From an uncultured Paenalcaligenes sp. (lineage in GTDB: Bacteria > Pseudomonadota > Gammaproteobacteria > Burkholderiales > Burkholderiaceae_B): a stretch of 46,946 bases of DNA. The stretch is taken from positions 1-46,946 of the forward strand of contig CANROS010000004.1 of assembly GCA_947632305.1 (NCBI GenBank). The letters are read 5' to 3'. The position numbers were made by a program, and so were the translations under genes. Shown piece by piece: positions 27,588 through 36,774 of the stretch. The notes under the pieces are model-generated. The model was given only the letters and a program-made list of their open reading frames with translations, had not been told where the DNA came from and did no database searches. Position 1 is the stretch's first letter; every line of letters starts with the position of its first letter.

Positions 27588-29729
27588 CTATTTAGCTCGA
27601 ATGGTATCAGGAACGATTTGAGCATCAAACTGTTCAATGAGCGCTAGTATAAACGGGTTTTGTTGCGCATCAAGTTCGGCTTGCTGTTGACGTTGCGCGC
27701 GCTGAGCCTCTGCCACGGCAAAGGCGGTGTCTTCGCCAGTAGAACCATAATCAATCGCCAAGCGTAAAACCCGCCCAAAATGTTCATTCAGCACCGTATT
27801 AATACGGGCTTTGGCTTGACTGTCATCCGCAGAGCGAATCGCAGCGCGCAATACGACTTGGGTGCCATCACACTCAATCCACTCGGACTGTTGGGCTAGC
27901 TCGGCTGCCCACCCTGACAAAGGTAATTTAGTCGCTAACTCTACCCACTGCGCTCTGCTCATTTGCTCCGGTGCAGGCACGGCTGCGGGCGCAAGATCTA
28001 ACGCTGCTACGGCTTGTTGTACCGCATCTTCTATCTGGGGGATAGTGCTGCCGTTTTCAATACCCCCCTCGGGAAAATCCGGATCTTCCTCCGGATAAGA
28101 CGCCCCGCCATAGTCTGTTTCAGAAAAAGGAGGATCCTCGTCATAAGGCGGTGGATTTAAATCCGATTCTGCTGGCGGCACCGCAGCAGCTGAGTCAAGC
28201 TCCACGACCTGAGCAGCGGTAGAGCCCACAGAGTCAGCAGGAGCCTTTGCGGCTTTTACGACTGGGGTTTGGTCTTCCCAAGGGGGCACTTCATCTGTGT
28301 CTGCTGCCTGCAAGGCTTGACCACCTCGCTCTACCATGGGCGCTTGAATGCCTTCTCGTTGAGTCATGCTATCTTCATCTGACTCATAAGGTGAGCTCGC
28401 CGCTACCACTGGTGGCGTCATAGGCGTTGCCGCGCTCTGTGAGACACTGCTGACAGGTTCAGGTTCAGGTGCAGGCTGTGGCTTTGCTGGAGGCGGCACT
28501 GGTGCGGGTGTAATAGCAGCTGGAGTTGCCACCGGCGCTTTCGGTGCAATCGGCACAGCTGCGGGTGCGGGTGCGGGTGCGGGTGCAATTGTTGGCACAG
28601 CACTTGGCTGTGTCACGACCTCCACCTGTTGCGCTGGCAAGCTTCCCGCTGGCGTTAAGGCAAATAAACGCATGCATGCCATCACAAAACCCGCGTATTC
28701 ATCTGGCGCCAAACGCAGCTCATCACGGCTATGCACCACCACGGAGTAAAATAACTGTACATGATCGGGTGATAGTTGTTGAGCCAGGTGCTGGATTTGC
28801 TCTAATTGGGGCTCATCTGCAGGTAAGGCTCCGGGCACACGCTGCTGAATGGCGATACGTGACAACAACACCGCCAAATCAGCCAAGGCGCCCCCAAAAG
28901 CCAAACCACGTAACAGCATGTCATCGGCCAAAGCGATCAAGCGGGTGCCGTCGCCCTGAATTAACGCTTCGAGCAAATGAATTAAATGAGACTGATCAAT
29001 GGTACCAAGCATCCCTTGGACCGCCTCGGCATTAACCGAACCTGCACTATAAGCAATGGCTTGATCCGTAAGAGAAAGCGCATCACGCATCGACCCTTGA
29101 GCGGCTTGGGCTAATAAGCGTAAAGCGGGCGCTTCGGATGGGATCTGTTCTAGCTGTAGAATTTCTGCCAGGTGCGATTCAATCGCAGGCACCGTCATTT
29201 GCTTTAAATTAAACTGCAAACAGCGCGATAACACCGTGACAGGGATTTTTTGGGGATCCGTGGTGGCTAAAATAAATTTCACATGGGCAGGTGGCTCTTC
29301 AAGCGTCTTTAACATGGCATTAAAGGCATGACCTGTTAGCATGTGCACCTCGTCAATCATGTAGACTTTATAACGTGCAGCGCTTGGAGCATATACCGCC
29401 TGCTCGAGCAACTGAGTCATTTCGTCTACCCCTCGATTGGAGGCAGCGTCTAATTCCACATAATCAACAAAACGCCCTTGATCAATTTCAGTACAAGCAC
29501 GACAAACCCCACAAGGCTGTGCACTGACGCCCTGCTCGCAGTTTAAAGCCTTAGCCAGAATTCTTGATAAAGTGGTTTTACCCACGCCTCGTGTGCCTGT
29601 AAAAAGCCACGCATGGTGTAAGCGTTGTGTATCTAATGCATGAGTGAGGGCGCGCACCACGTGATCTTGACCAATTAAGGTGTCAAACGATCGGGGACGC
29701 CATTTGCGAGCCAATACCTGGTATGTCAT
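27588..29729 (-). CDS. dnaX: DNA polymerase III subunits gamma/tau DnaX
   Basis: DnaX is the clamp-loader motor and, as tau, the organiser of the replicase. The AAA+ core includes FTGTRGVGKTTLSRILAKAL (Walker A, near 43-62), a zinc site CEQGVSAQPCGVCRACTEID, YMIDEVHMLTGHAFNAMLK (Walker B) and ILATTDPQKIPVTVLSRC (sensor 1). Residues about 365-580 are a long Pro/Ala-rich and then acidic linker, followed by a C-terminal tau-type domain. Length 713 exceeds the E. coli tau (643), mostly in the linker. I saw no E. coli-like A-rich slip site in the linker. Confidence 0.97.
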   Translation of the reverse strand: MTYQVLARKWRPRSFDTLIGQDHVVRALTHALDTQRLHHAWLFTGTRGVGKTTLSRILAKALNCEQGVSAQPCGVCRACTEIDQGRFVDYVELDAASNRGVDEMTQLLEQAVYAPSAARYKVYMIDEVHMLTGHAFNAMLKTLEEPPAHVKFILATTDPQKIPVTVLSRCLQFNLKQMTVPAIESHLAEILQLEQIPSEAPALRLLAQAAQGSMRDALSLTDQAIAYSAGSVNAEAVQGMLGTIDQSHLIHLLEALIQGDGTRLIALADDMLLRGLAFGGALADLAVLLSRIAIQQRVPGALPADEPQLEQIQHLAQQLSPDHVQLFYSVVVHSRDELRLAPDEYAGFVMACMRLFALTPAGSLPAQQVEVVTQPSAVPTIAPAPAPAPAAVPIAPKAPVATPAAITPAPVPPPAKPQPAPEPEPVSSVSQSAATPMTPPVVAASSPYESDEDSMTQREGIQAPMVERGGQALQAADTDEVPPWEDQTPVVKAAKAPADSVGSTAAQVVELDSAAAVPPAESDLNPPPYDEDPPFSETDYGGASYPEEDPDFPEGGIENGSTIPQIEDAVQQAVAALDLAPAAVPAPEQMSRAQWVELATKLPLSGWAAELAQQSEWIECDGTQVVLRAAIRSADDSQAKARINTVLNEHFGRVLRLAIDYGSTGEDTAFAVAEAQRAQRQQQAELDAQQNPFILALIEQFDAQIVPDTIRAK
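28561..28586. repeat. Tandem gcgggt hexamer repeat inside dnaX
   Basis: Four gcgggt copies plus a partial unit encode alternating Ala-Pro on the minus strand in the DnaX linker. Slippage would change linker length without shifting frame. Confidence 0.8.
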
Positions 29730-29751
29730 GAAGGAGTGCGATTCGGTAAAA

Positions 29752-29770
29752 AGAAAAAAGCCACAAGGCT
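29752..29770 (-). terminator. Weak terminator after the SRP RNA
   Basis: AGCC-TTGT-GGCT followed by TTTTTTCTTTTT on the minus strand lies between ffs and dnaX. The stem is short (4 bp) but the T-tract is long. Confidence 0.5.
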
Positions 29771-29829
29771 AATCAAGTGTACCGGATTTACAGCGGATAT
29801 GGGAGGTGGATGCGGCATCCAAAGAAGGA

Positions 29830-29924
29830 GGTGAGCCTGACTTCGGCACTGGTTCGAGACAGCTGTGGCTGCTTCGTTCCCGACCTGACCAGATTGACTG
29901 TTGAACCATGCGAAGGGGCTCACC
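29830..29924 (-). ncRNA. ffs: Signal recognition particle 4.5S RNA
   Basis: On the minus strand the ends GGTGAGCC and GGCTCACC pair. The apical part reads GGTCAGGTCGGGAACGAAGC, then AGCC, which matches the conserved Ffh-binding loop of the small bacterial SRP RNA. It can be drawn as one long hairpin of about 95 bases. Its place just upstream of dnaX is common in proteobacteria. The RNA forms SRP with Ffh for co-translational membrane targeting. Exact ends are estimated from the closing stem. Confidence 0.93.
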
Positions 29925-29940
29925 ATTAATTAGTATAGCA

Positions 29941-32900
29941 CTAAATTTCGCACCAAAGGTCAGCACGTGGAAAATAAAGTGCAGCTTTGGCTTGGCGCCC
30001 ATCAAAAGCAGTGACTTGAGCGCAATAACGTTGCAACTGAGGCGCATAACGCGCTCGCATTACGGCTAAAAACTCGGCTTCGCTCTGGCCTTCATGAGGA
30101 CGCCCCGTTTTAAAGTCCACAATCAACCATTGGTCTTCTTGGGAAATGGCCAAATCAATAATGGAAACACGACCCTCAGCATCTAATAACGTCCACTCTC
30201 TATAGGCTTTAGCCACATCCAATAGCCACTGCCCACGCTCACTTTCTAACGTCCGCATCAACGTGTCTTGAATAATGACCACCGCCTCTTTCACCTCGGC
30301 CATAGCAAAGCCAGCTCGCAACAACTGACGACGCAAAACTGCCTCGTTTTGTTGGATGCGTAGCGTGCTCCAGTGCTCTCGGCCTTCGCGCCCTATGCGT
30401 TCTAGCCAAGCATGGGCGACGGTGCCTATGGCGGCTTCTTTAAATGGCGCTTCGTTCCAATGCCACTGGTTTTGACCGGCTGGGGCCCGACGAGGACGCA
30501 CATATGGCAGCTGTTCTAAGTTACGTACTCGTAGCAAATAACGATGGCTAGCTAAACCTTGGTCCCCTCTAGCCTGCGTCGCCGCTACGGACTCAGCTTG
30601 ATTGAACTCAGCTTCGACCTGCGGCCATAACAAGTGCAATAAAGAACGCGACCGCACTACGAGTTCATTTTTTACGCCATTTAGCTCTATAGCAGCAACC
30701 AAGTGAACCTGTTGACGTGCTCGCGTTACCGCCACATATAACAAACGCTGCATTTCATAGGTGGCCCGACTTTTCTCGCGCTCTGCAATAAACAGGCTTA
30801 AGGCATCTCTGCTTGTTGCCTCACTGGCTTTAGCCATGCCCACATAGAGACGTCCTTGGCTCTGTTCTAAGCGTAACAAGGGCTCTTTGTCTGACGCCGC
30901 ATCTCGATTTAGATCATAAAGAATCACCGACTCGAACTCTAGGCCTTTTGACTTGTGTATAGTCATCACTTCTACAGCCTGCGTCGCATTTTGCGCCACC
31001 GCATACAGACTTTGGATTTTTTCTTCGAATACCTCTAGCTGCAAATCTCCGTATGGGGCCAGTTGCTCTAAGAGCCTAAAGACATTTTCTGCATCTGCCT
31101 GCTCGCTAACGCTGCTATAGATTTGTGCGCCTCCTAAGCGTAACCAACAGTATTCTACCCAGGCCGCAAAAGGCAACGCCCCGCTTTGCTGAGAACGATC
31201 CAACAAAACATCAGCCACATGCTGTAAACGCTGCCATTCTGTAGTATCCCAGGACGAAAACTCAGCCTGCTCAATTAAGTGAGGAATGGTATCAGCACGA
31301 TTGTGCCCACACAGTTTATGTAAGCTCTCTAATGTCAAACCACACAATGGAGCCCGCAACAAAGCCAACCACGCCAACCGGTCGCCAGCATGCTTTAAGG
31401 CTCGAACCAGTTGCACAATGTCTTGCACCACGGGCCTAGAGTGCAAACTATCAATATCTACCGCTTTGGTAGGCACGCCAGCCTCATGCAAAGCTCGAAT
31501 CAAAGGCCCCAAATGAGTACGGGCCCGTACTAAAACCACCACTGGTTTAGCACTCTGTGCAAAGCGTTCCAAAGCGTCTTGGCATAATTCCACCACACGC
31601 TGTTGCGCCGCTAAACGCGCTTGCTCTAGATCTGCCACATTGGGGTTTTGTTTTTGATAAACAAAGGGGTGTGCTTGGACCACTGCTTGGGCTTGCTCGG
31701 CATGAAAAGCTACCGATGCGTTGTAAGTGACGGCACCCAGCTCTAGATCGGCCTGAATGGGAAACAACGTTGTCCCCAATTGGTTAACCCAATTCACCAC
31801 ATTGGCTGCAGACCTAAAATTATTCGTTAATGCTAGCGCCGTTAACGGCACATCCCCTAAACGCTGCTCGCGCTGCACCTGCAGAAACAAACCGACCTCG
31901 GCTTTACGAAAACGGTAAATGGACTGCATAGGGTCACCCACCAAAAAGAGGGTGCGCCCATCATCTGGCATCCAACCGGAGCTTAAGCGCTCCAACAATT
32001 TAATCTGGTTTAAACTGGTATCTTGAAACTCATCCACTAAAAGATGACTGATATTACGATCTAATCGTAAAAGTAGCTCTGAAGGGTTGTGATCTTGACC
32101 CAAAGCATCTAAGGCACGCTGCGCAATCTCAATAAAATCCACCTGGCCGCTTTCAATAAAAGCTAACCGTAGCTCGGCTACCGCTAACAACAAAGTACGT
32201 GCTAAATGCTCCAGCAGTTCGGCTTGCTCTGGACTGTACTCAGCTTGTAAATGTTGCAACGCCACCAAAGCCTCAACCCAGGGTGTCTGTTCATCAAACG
32301 GCTCCAACCAATCTTTCATACTTTGGTTAAGAGCTTTATTTCCTGTGGCCGGAAAACCGCAGGTTTTAGTAATACCTCGGGGTTTGCGCGGTGCTCGCGG
32401 TGTGCCTGAGGTTAATAACAAATCGCTCAAGGCCTGCCAACGCGGCAGTTGATCCGGTGTGGTCTCTAAAGGGTTTTGTTCATCCCAATCTGCCAAAGCA
32501 GGCAAACCCTGTTTACCTTCTGCCACTAAGTTTTCATGTGCATAGACCGCACAAGGCTGTAAGGTAGCTTGCCACCCAAAAGGCAGAGCCTGCTCGGTGC
32601 GCTCTAGCAGCTCTGTGACTAAGTCGTATAAATAGGCCTGTAAGCGCTGCATAGAGCTGGCTTGACCTAAGGTAGGCAACCACTGATCACGAATAGCGAG
32701 CATGTGCACCAACAAACGCTCCACATCCACCAGATTCACCCCTAAGTGTTTGATCACCTGAGCCACCGCAGGCTCTTGATCGGCACGGGCAATGGTGCTC
32801 TGCGCGGCTTGTAAATACAATGCATCCGCCTGATCTGAGACCTCTGGCACCCCGCCCAACCCACTTAACAAAGGCATGGCTCGAACCAAGTGCGCGCACA

Positions 32901-33258
32901 AAGAGTCAATCGTGCGAATACTTAAACGCGCGGGATGCTCTAATAAACACCAGCCCCGCGCCGCGTCATTCGCCAACGCTTGCCGTGCTAACTGCCAACT
33001 CTGTTTTTTGTAGGCTTCCTCAGGCTCAGGCAAGGCCGCAGCCTGCAGTTTTTCAATAACGCGGGCATGCATTTCTGCTGCAGCGGCTCGAGTAAAGGTA
33101 ATAGCAACAATTTCTTCAGGCTGTTGCACCAAAGCCAATAACGCTAAGATCCGATCCGTCAGTAATTCTGTTTTGCCAGAGCCGGCTGGAGCCTGCACTA
33201 AAAAAGAACGGGTAGGATCAACCGCGTTCTCTCGAACTAAGTAATCACTAGGCTTCAT
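29941..33258 (-). CDS. addA: UvrD-type helicase/nuclease, AddA-like
   Basis: This is a large SF1 helicase with a C-terminal nuclease, the motor of an AddAB/RecBCD-type double-strand break resection enzyme. The motifs run in order: LVQAPAGSGKTELLTDRIL (I, near 21), ITFTRAAAAEM (Ia), LLVDEFQDTSLNQI (II, near 409), LVGDPMQSIYRFR (III), NNFRSAANVV (IV), TIHKSKGLEFE (V, near 769) and YVAVTRARQQ (VI, near 844). IIDLAISQEDQWLIVDFKTG (near 1032-1051) is the PD-(D/E)XK centre, with QLQRYCAQV after it. It overlaps the upstream partner gene by 11 bases. AddA is the best name. RecB is less likely because no recC or recD is near. Confidence 0.88.
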   Translation of the reverse strand: MKPSDYLVRENAVDPTRSFLVQAPAGSGKTELLTDRILALLALVQQPEEIVAITFTRAAAAEMHARVIEKLQAAALPEPEEAYKKQSWQLARQALANDAARGWCLLEHPARLSIRTIDSLCAHLVRAMPLLSGLGGVPEVSDQADALYLQAAQSTIARADQEPAVAQVIKHLGVNLVDVERLLVHMLAIRDQWLPTLGQASSMQRLQAYLYDLVTELLERTEQALPFGWQATLQPCAVYAHENLVAEGKQGLPALADWDEQNPLETTPDQLPRWQALSDLLLTSGTPRAPRKPRGITKTCGFPATGNKALNQSMKDWLEPFDEQTPWVEALVALQHLQAEYSPEQAELLEHLARTLLLAVAELRLAFIESGQVDFIEIAQRALDALGQDHNPSELLLRLDRNISHLLVDEFQDTSLNQIKLLERLSSGWMPDDGRTLFLVGDPMQSIYRFRKAEVGLFLQVQREQRLGDVPLTALALTNNFRSAANVVNWVNQLGTTLFPIQADLELGAVTYNASVAFHAEQAQAVVQAHPFVYQKQNPNVADLEQARLAAQQRVVELCQDALERFAQSAKPVVVLVRARTHLGPLIRALHEAGVPTKAVDIDSLHSRPVVQDIVQLVRALKHAGDRLAWLALLRAPLCGLTLESLHKLCGHNRADTIPHLIEQAEFSSWDTTEWQRLQHVADVLLDRSQQSGALPFAAWVEYCWLRLGGAQIYSSVSEQADAENVFRLLEQLAPYGDLQLEVFEEKIQSLYAVAQNATQAVEVMTIHKSKGLEFESVILYDLNRDAASDKEPLLRLEQSQGRLYVGMAKASEATSRDALSLFIAEREKSRATYEMQRLLYVAVTRARQQVHLVAAIELNGVKNELVVRSRSLLHLLWPQVEAEFNQAESVAATQARGDQGLASHRYLLRVRNLEQLPYVRPRRAPAGQNQWHWNEAPFKEAAIGTVAHAWLERIGREGREHWSTLRIQQNEAVLRRQLLRAGFAMAEVKEAVVIIQDTLMRTLESERGQWLLDVAKAYREWTLLDAEGRVSIIDLAISQEDQWLIVDFKTGRPHEGQSEAEFLAVMRARYAPQLQRYCAQVTAFDGRQAKAALYFPRADLWCEI

Positions 33259-35902
33259 CGTGCCCCTCCCCTAACTCCTGACTCAAACGCAAAAATGGCA
33301 ACACATCGCAGTACATTAAATCGTCCAAAGTATAAAAATGATTACGAGCCACACCTTGTAAAAACTCGTCGCGCATGCCGTATACCTGTTGCTGTAAGTG
33401 AGCCACAAACTGAGCCCAACTTTCAAAAGCTTCGGCAAACTTTTTTTCATCCGTTTGCGTTAATAAACAGCTTTCAGCACTAAAACCGCCTAAGACGGCC
33501 TCATAATGCAAAAAACCAAAGCTCAGCGCAGCAACCGACTGATCTTGCTCAGCCAAAATCGCCGCATAAATAGGCAACTGTAACTCGATGGGACGTTCAC
33601 GCAACCAAGTGGTATAGCGTTTATGCGCCTGACTGGTTTTGTAATCCATCAACACATACTGACCATCCGCCAGTTCATCGATTCGATCAATACGCATTTG
33701 GGTATTTAAACCACTGAGCTGATGCTCTTGCTCTAGGGCTCGTATAGTAAAAGAGGGACGCGAACGTTCTAGCTCTAGCCACGCCGTCAACACCTGTGTG
33801 GCTCGCTCTTGCTCCAGCTCCCGAATCACCAACGGCATTTTCCCTAACTGCTCAGTGGCAGCCTGCGCTAAAGCTTGCTGTAGCGTTGCCTCTAACTGAT
33901 CTTGTACAAAAACCTGCATGAGCGCAGCGGAATTAGCAGGACTCACACTTTGCCAAAATAGCTCCAAAGCCCGATGCAGAAAATGACCCCGCCACAAGCG
34001 AATGGCCCCAGTGTCTTCATACGCGGGCAAAGCACTAGCATGTAAGCGGTGATGCACAAAAGCCCATAAAGGATTTCGTGCTTGTTTATCTAATAAACCA
34101 CTGCCGCCAAATACTTGCTGCCCTGTAGGCACAGCTGGACCTTGTTCGTCTACTAAATGCTCTAAGCTGACTTGTGCCTGCACAGCATGGGTTAACGGGT
34201 CAGTGGCCACGCGTAACGCTATGCTTTGGATTAAAGGACTAGGACGCAACAACTGCCCGTTGTCTTGTTCGGCATGGCTAAAGGTGAGTGAAACAGTAGC
34301 CTGTTTTAAAACATCAAACATTTGATAGGCCCATTCCAGCTCTCTTTCAGGGCTAGAACGAGGTGCTTGGGCTTGGCGTAATACCTGATAAGGCACAAAA
34401 GGGTTAGGTTTAGGAATTGCCGGCAAGACCTCATCTGTCACACCAACTACCCAAATGCCATCCCAGTGCCCACCCTCTGCTTCTAAAAGCCCCAGCACAT
34501 CTAGGCGGGTGCCGGCTTCACGCTGCGGCTGAAAGATGGTTTCATGCAAATAGCGTTGCAACATGCTAATCACTTGAGCAAAAGACAGTCTGCCAAACAC
34601 AGGAGCCAATCGTGCAAACAAGCCCAAACGCTGCTCAAAAGCCTGCATGGTTTGATACGCATGGCTATCCAAGGATTGCTCGCCAGGAAAGCCTAAAATC
34701 TGTAAAATGCCCCGTATCACAGCCACCCATTGCGCCGGCGCCGCAAAGGAATCCTGTTGCTTCAGGGCGGCCACCGCGTTTAACCAAGCCTGCCCTAGCT
34801 CATCACAAGAAGCCAGCGCCTCATTGGCCTGATCTGGACTTAAGTAAACGGTTTGCTGGCGACGCCACAACACATCTAGACGCGCCCGTTGATTGGCCTC
34901 ACGTTGATCTGCAAAACAATAGCCATTGAGCAATGCTTGCCCCAAGGTACTGCACCGTACCTGCCCTTGCTGATGCTCGGCTAAGGCTTGCAACCAAGCC
35001 AGAGCCGCTCGCACCAAAGGCCATTGGCTTAATGGTCGCCCCACTGCTACGTTCCAATTAAAACCTGCACTTTGATCCGAATGAGGCGCCAGCTCGTGAG
35101 CTAAGACCCGATGAGCAAAAGCCACTTGCTTTTGTAAGTCAAAAGCTACAATAGCAAAACAACCGGTAGGGTTTTGCTCCAGCTGGCGAGCAGCCCATTG
35201 CGCTGCTAAACGCCACTCTGCTTCTGGGGTGGGCGCTAAGACTCGCTCACACTGAGCCGGACTCCGTGGCTCGTCTTGATACACATAAACCTTTTTACCT
35301 TGTTGGGACAAGGCATCTAGCAAACGCTGCAAACGGGCGGATCTATCATGAAACCCCACCAGCACCACATTCTGCCAATGAGGCTGATACCAATTTTGTT
35401 CTAAAGCGACCACCACTCGCTCTGCGGCTCGATTTTGGTCATCTAAATCATGCTGTAACAAGTAGGCTTTATAGGCCTCACGCCACTGCGCAAAACGCGT
35501 AGAGTCAGTGGTGTGTTCGGCATCCTCAACGCACAAAGACCATTCATCCATTAACACATCGGCCTCTGCTGCCAATTTAGCCGCTTGAGGCACATCAATC
35601 AGCCAAGCACTTTCTTCTTCTTGGCCATAAATAATTTGCTCCCAAACATGCAAACTGCTAAAAGCATCAAGCAAATAAGAAGCTGGCACATAATCATCAT
35701 AAAAACTCAAATCATCGTTGGCCTGTCTTAACCACGCCGATAAAGGCATAATATCTGGGACGGCAATGGCTTTGTGTTCCCCACTTAAACTGCGCTGCAA
35801 TTCAGATAAAATCCGTCGCGCAAAGCGATTATTTACCGTAAGTACTAAGGTCTCTTCGCTCTTTAGTTCAAGCAACTCAGTACAATCAAGCTGAGCGTAC
35901 AT
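33248..35902 (-). CDS. PD-(D/E)XK nuclease, AddB-like DNA repair protein (TIGR03623 type)
   Basis: This is the inactive-helicase plus nuclease partner of the downstream helicase. LVLTVNNRFARRILSELQ at the N-terminus and WVVGVTDEVLPAIPKPNPF near 483 fit this family. So does GGSGLLDKQARNPLWAF near 612. The nuclease centre is HRALELFW, then QMRIDRIDELADGQYVLMDY (20 residues, followed by KTSQ) and LPIYAAIL. Walker A is absent, as in AddB-type subunits. The cysteines that hold the iron-sulfur cluster in relatives look largely replaced: NPLWAF at the first position, and LMYCDVLPFLR near the C-terminus with only Cys865 left. The 3' end overlaps the helicase gene. Confidence 0.82.
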   Translation of the reverse strand: MYAQLDCTELLELKSEETLVLTVNNRFARRILSELQRSLSGEHKAIAVPDIMPLSAWLRQANDDLSFYDDYVPASYLLDAFSSLHVWEQIIYGQEEESAWLIDVPQAAKLAAEADVLMDEWSLCVEDAEHTTDSTRFAQWREAYKAYLLQHDLDDQNRAAERVVVALEQNWYQPHWQNVVLVGFHDRSARLQRLLDALSQQGKKVYVYQDEPRSPAQCERVLAPTPEAEWRLAAQWAARQLEQNPTGCFAIVAFDLQKQVAFAHRVLAHELAPHSDQSAGFNWNVAVGRPLSQWPLVRAALAWLQALAEHQQGQVRCSTLGQALLNGYCFADQREANQRARLDVLWRRQQTVYLSPDQANEALASCDELGQAWLNAVAALKQQDSFAAPAQWVAVIRGILQILGFPGEQSLDSHAYQTMQAFEQRLGLFARLAPVFGRLSFAQVISMLQRYLHETIFQPQREAGTRLDVLGLLEAEGGHWDGIWVVGVTDEVLPAIPKPNPFVPYQVLRQAQAPRSSPERELEWAYQMFDVLKQATVSLTFSHAEQDNGQLLRPSPLIQSIALRVATDPLTHAVQAQVSLEHLVDEQGPAVPTGQQVFGGSGLLDKQARNPLWAFVHHRLHASALPAYEDTGAIRLWRGHFLHRALELFWQSVSPANSAALMQVFVQDQLEATLQQALAQAATEQLGKMPLVIRELEQERATQVLTAWLELERSRPSFTIRALEQEHQLSGLNTQMRIDRIDELADGQYVLMDYKTSQAHKRYTTWLRERPIELQLPIYAAILAEQDQSVAALSFGFLHYEAVLGGFSAESCLLTQTDEKKFAEAFESWAQFVAHLQQQVYGMRDEFLQGVARNHFYTLDDLMYCDVLPFLRLSQELGEGHDEA

Positions 35903-35961
35903 ATGCCGCCTCTCCTTTTTTACTCTTTTTATTCAACACCAAGACACAGACTAAAAAAACC

Positions 35962-36774
35962 ATGTCCTCAGAAAAAACGCCCTTGTTTGAGCTGGCTGGC
36001 TCCATTTGGTTTCGCTCCGGTACCTTAAACTGGGGGAACCCTCGACGGATGGCTCTTTTAGCGGCTATTCATGAACACGGCTCTATCTCTGCTGCTGCTC
36101 GTCATATTGATTTAAGCTACAAAGCCGCTTGGGATGCCATTGACACCATGAACAACCTTGCTGAACAGCCTTTGGTGTTGCGCACTACGGGCGGCCAGCG
36201 TGGGGGCGGCGCCTCTTTAACACCCAAAGCCTTAGAGATCCTCGCGCTGTATCAGCAACTAGACGCTACCCATCAACGCTTTATGAAACACCTTGCCAAA
36301 GCACAACCCGGCTCTGATAAAAATCTGGAATTATTACAAACCATGATGGTTCAAACCTCTGCACGCAACAACTTCTCGGGCACCATAGCCAAAATCAAAC
36401 CAGGGGCTGTGAATGCTGAGGTCATACTAAAACTAAGTCATTCTCAGCACATAGTCGCTGCCATTACCCGTGAGAGCGTAGAGAGCTTATCTCTTAAAGA
36501 GGGGACTCGTGCCCTCGCTTTTCTCAAGGCCTCATCTATTATTATTGCTCTACCTAGTGAGTGCAAGCTTTCCGCCCGCAATCAAATCGAAGGTACCATC
36601 GTACAGATAAATGCAGGGGCAATTAATGCCGAAGTCAGTCTAGCCATTTCAGAGCAGCACCGTATCACTGCCATTATTACCTTAGACAGCCTACACCAAC
36701 TGCAACTGGAATTAGGGCAACGCGCTGTTGCTCTATTCAAAGCATCCAGCGTGCTCTTGGGCACTCTGGACTAA
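35962..36774 (+). CDS. modE: Molybdate-responsive transcriptional regulator ModE
   Basis: ModE with bound molybdate represses modABC and can activate molybdoenzyme genes. Residues 1-115 form the winged-helix domain: MALLAAIHEHGSISAAARHI, then SYKAAWDAIDTMNNL and TTGGQRGGGASLTPKALEIL. Two Mop/TOBE domains follow. The first begins SARNNFSGTIAKIKPGAVNA near 132, the second SARNQIEGTIVQINAGAINA near 203. Length 270 matches full ModE. It is convergent with modC, with which it overlaps by four bases. Confidence 0.97.
   Translation: MSSEKTPLFELAGSIWFRSGTLNWGNPRRMALLAAIHEHGSISAAARHIDLSYKAAWDAIDTMNNLAEQPLVLRTTGGQRGGGASLTPKALEILALYQQLDATHQRFMKHLAKAQPGSDKNLELLQTMMVQTSARNNFSGTIAKIKPGAVNAEVILKLSHSQHIVAAITRESVESLSLKEGTRALAFLKASSIIIALPSECKLSARNQIEGTIVQINAGAINAEVSLAISEQHRITAIITLDSLHQLQLELGQRAVALFKASSVLLGTLD

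Noticed and set aside
28526-29035. 169-codon plus-strand frame opposite dnaX
   Set aside because: It is explained by the GC-rich repeat-containing linker of dnaX, and its product resembles no protein.
29245-29260. Six-A run in dnaX considered as a frameshift site
   Set aside because: It encodes the conserved DPQKIPVT motif, lies too early for gamma, and the reading phase does not suit a -1 slip.
29726-29926. Short minus-strand frame upstream of dnaX
   Set aside because: The same bases encode the SRP RNA, whose conserved loop and closing stem explain them fully.
30600-33000. Possible RecB of a RecBCD complex
   Set aside because: No recC or recD is adjacent, and the overlapping upstream partner is an AddB-like nuclease, so AddAB fits better.
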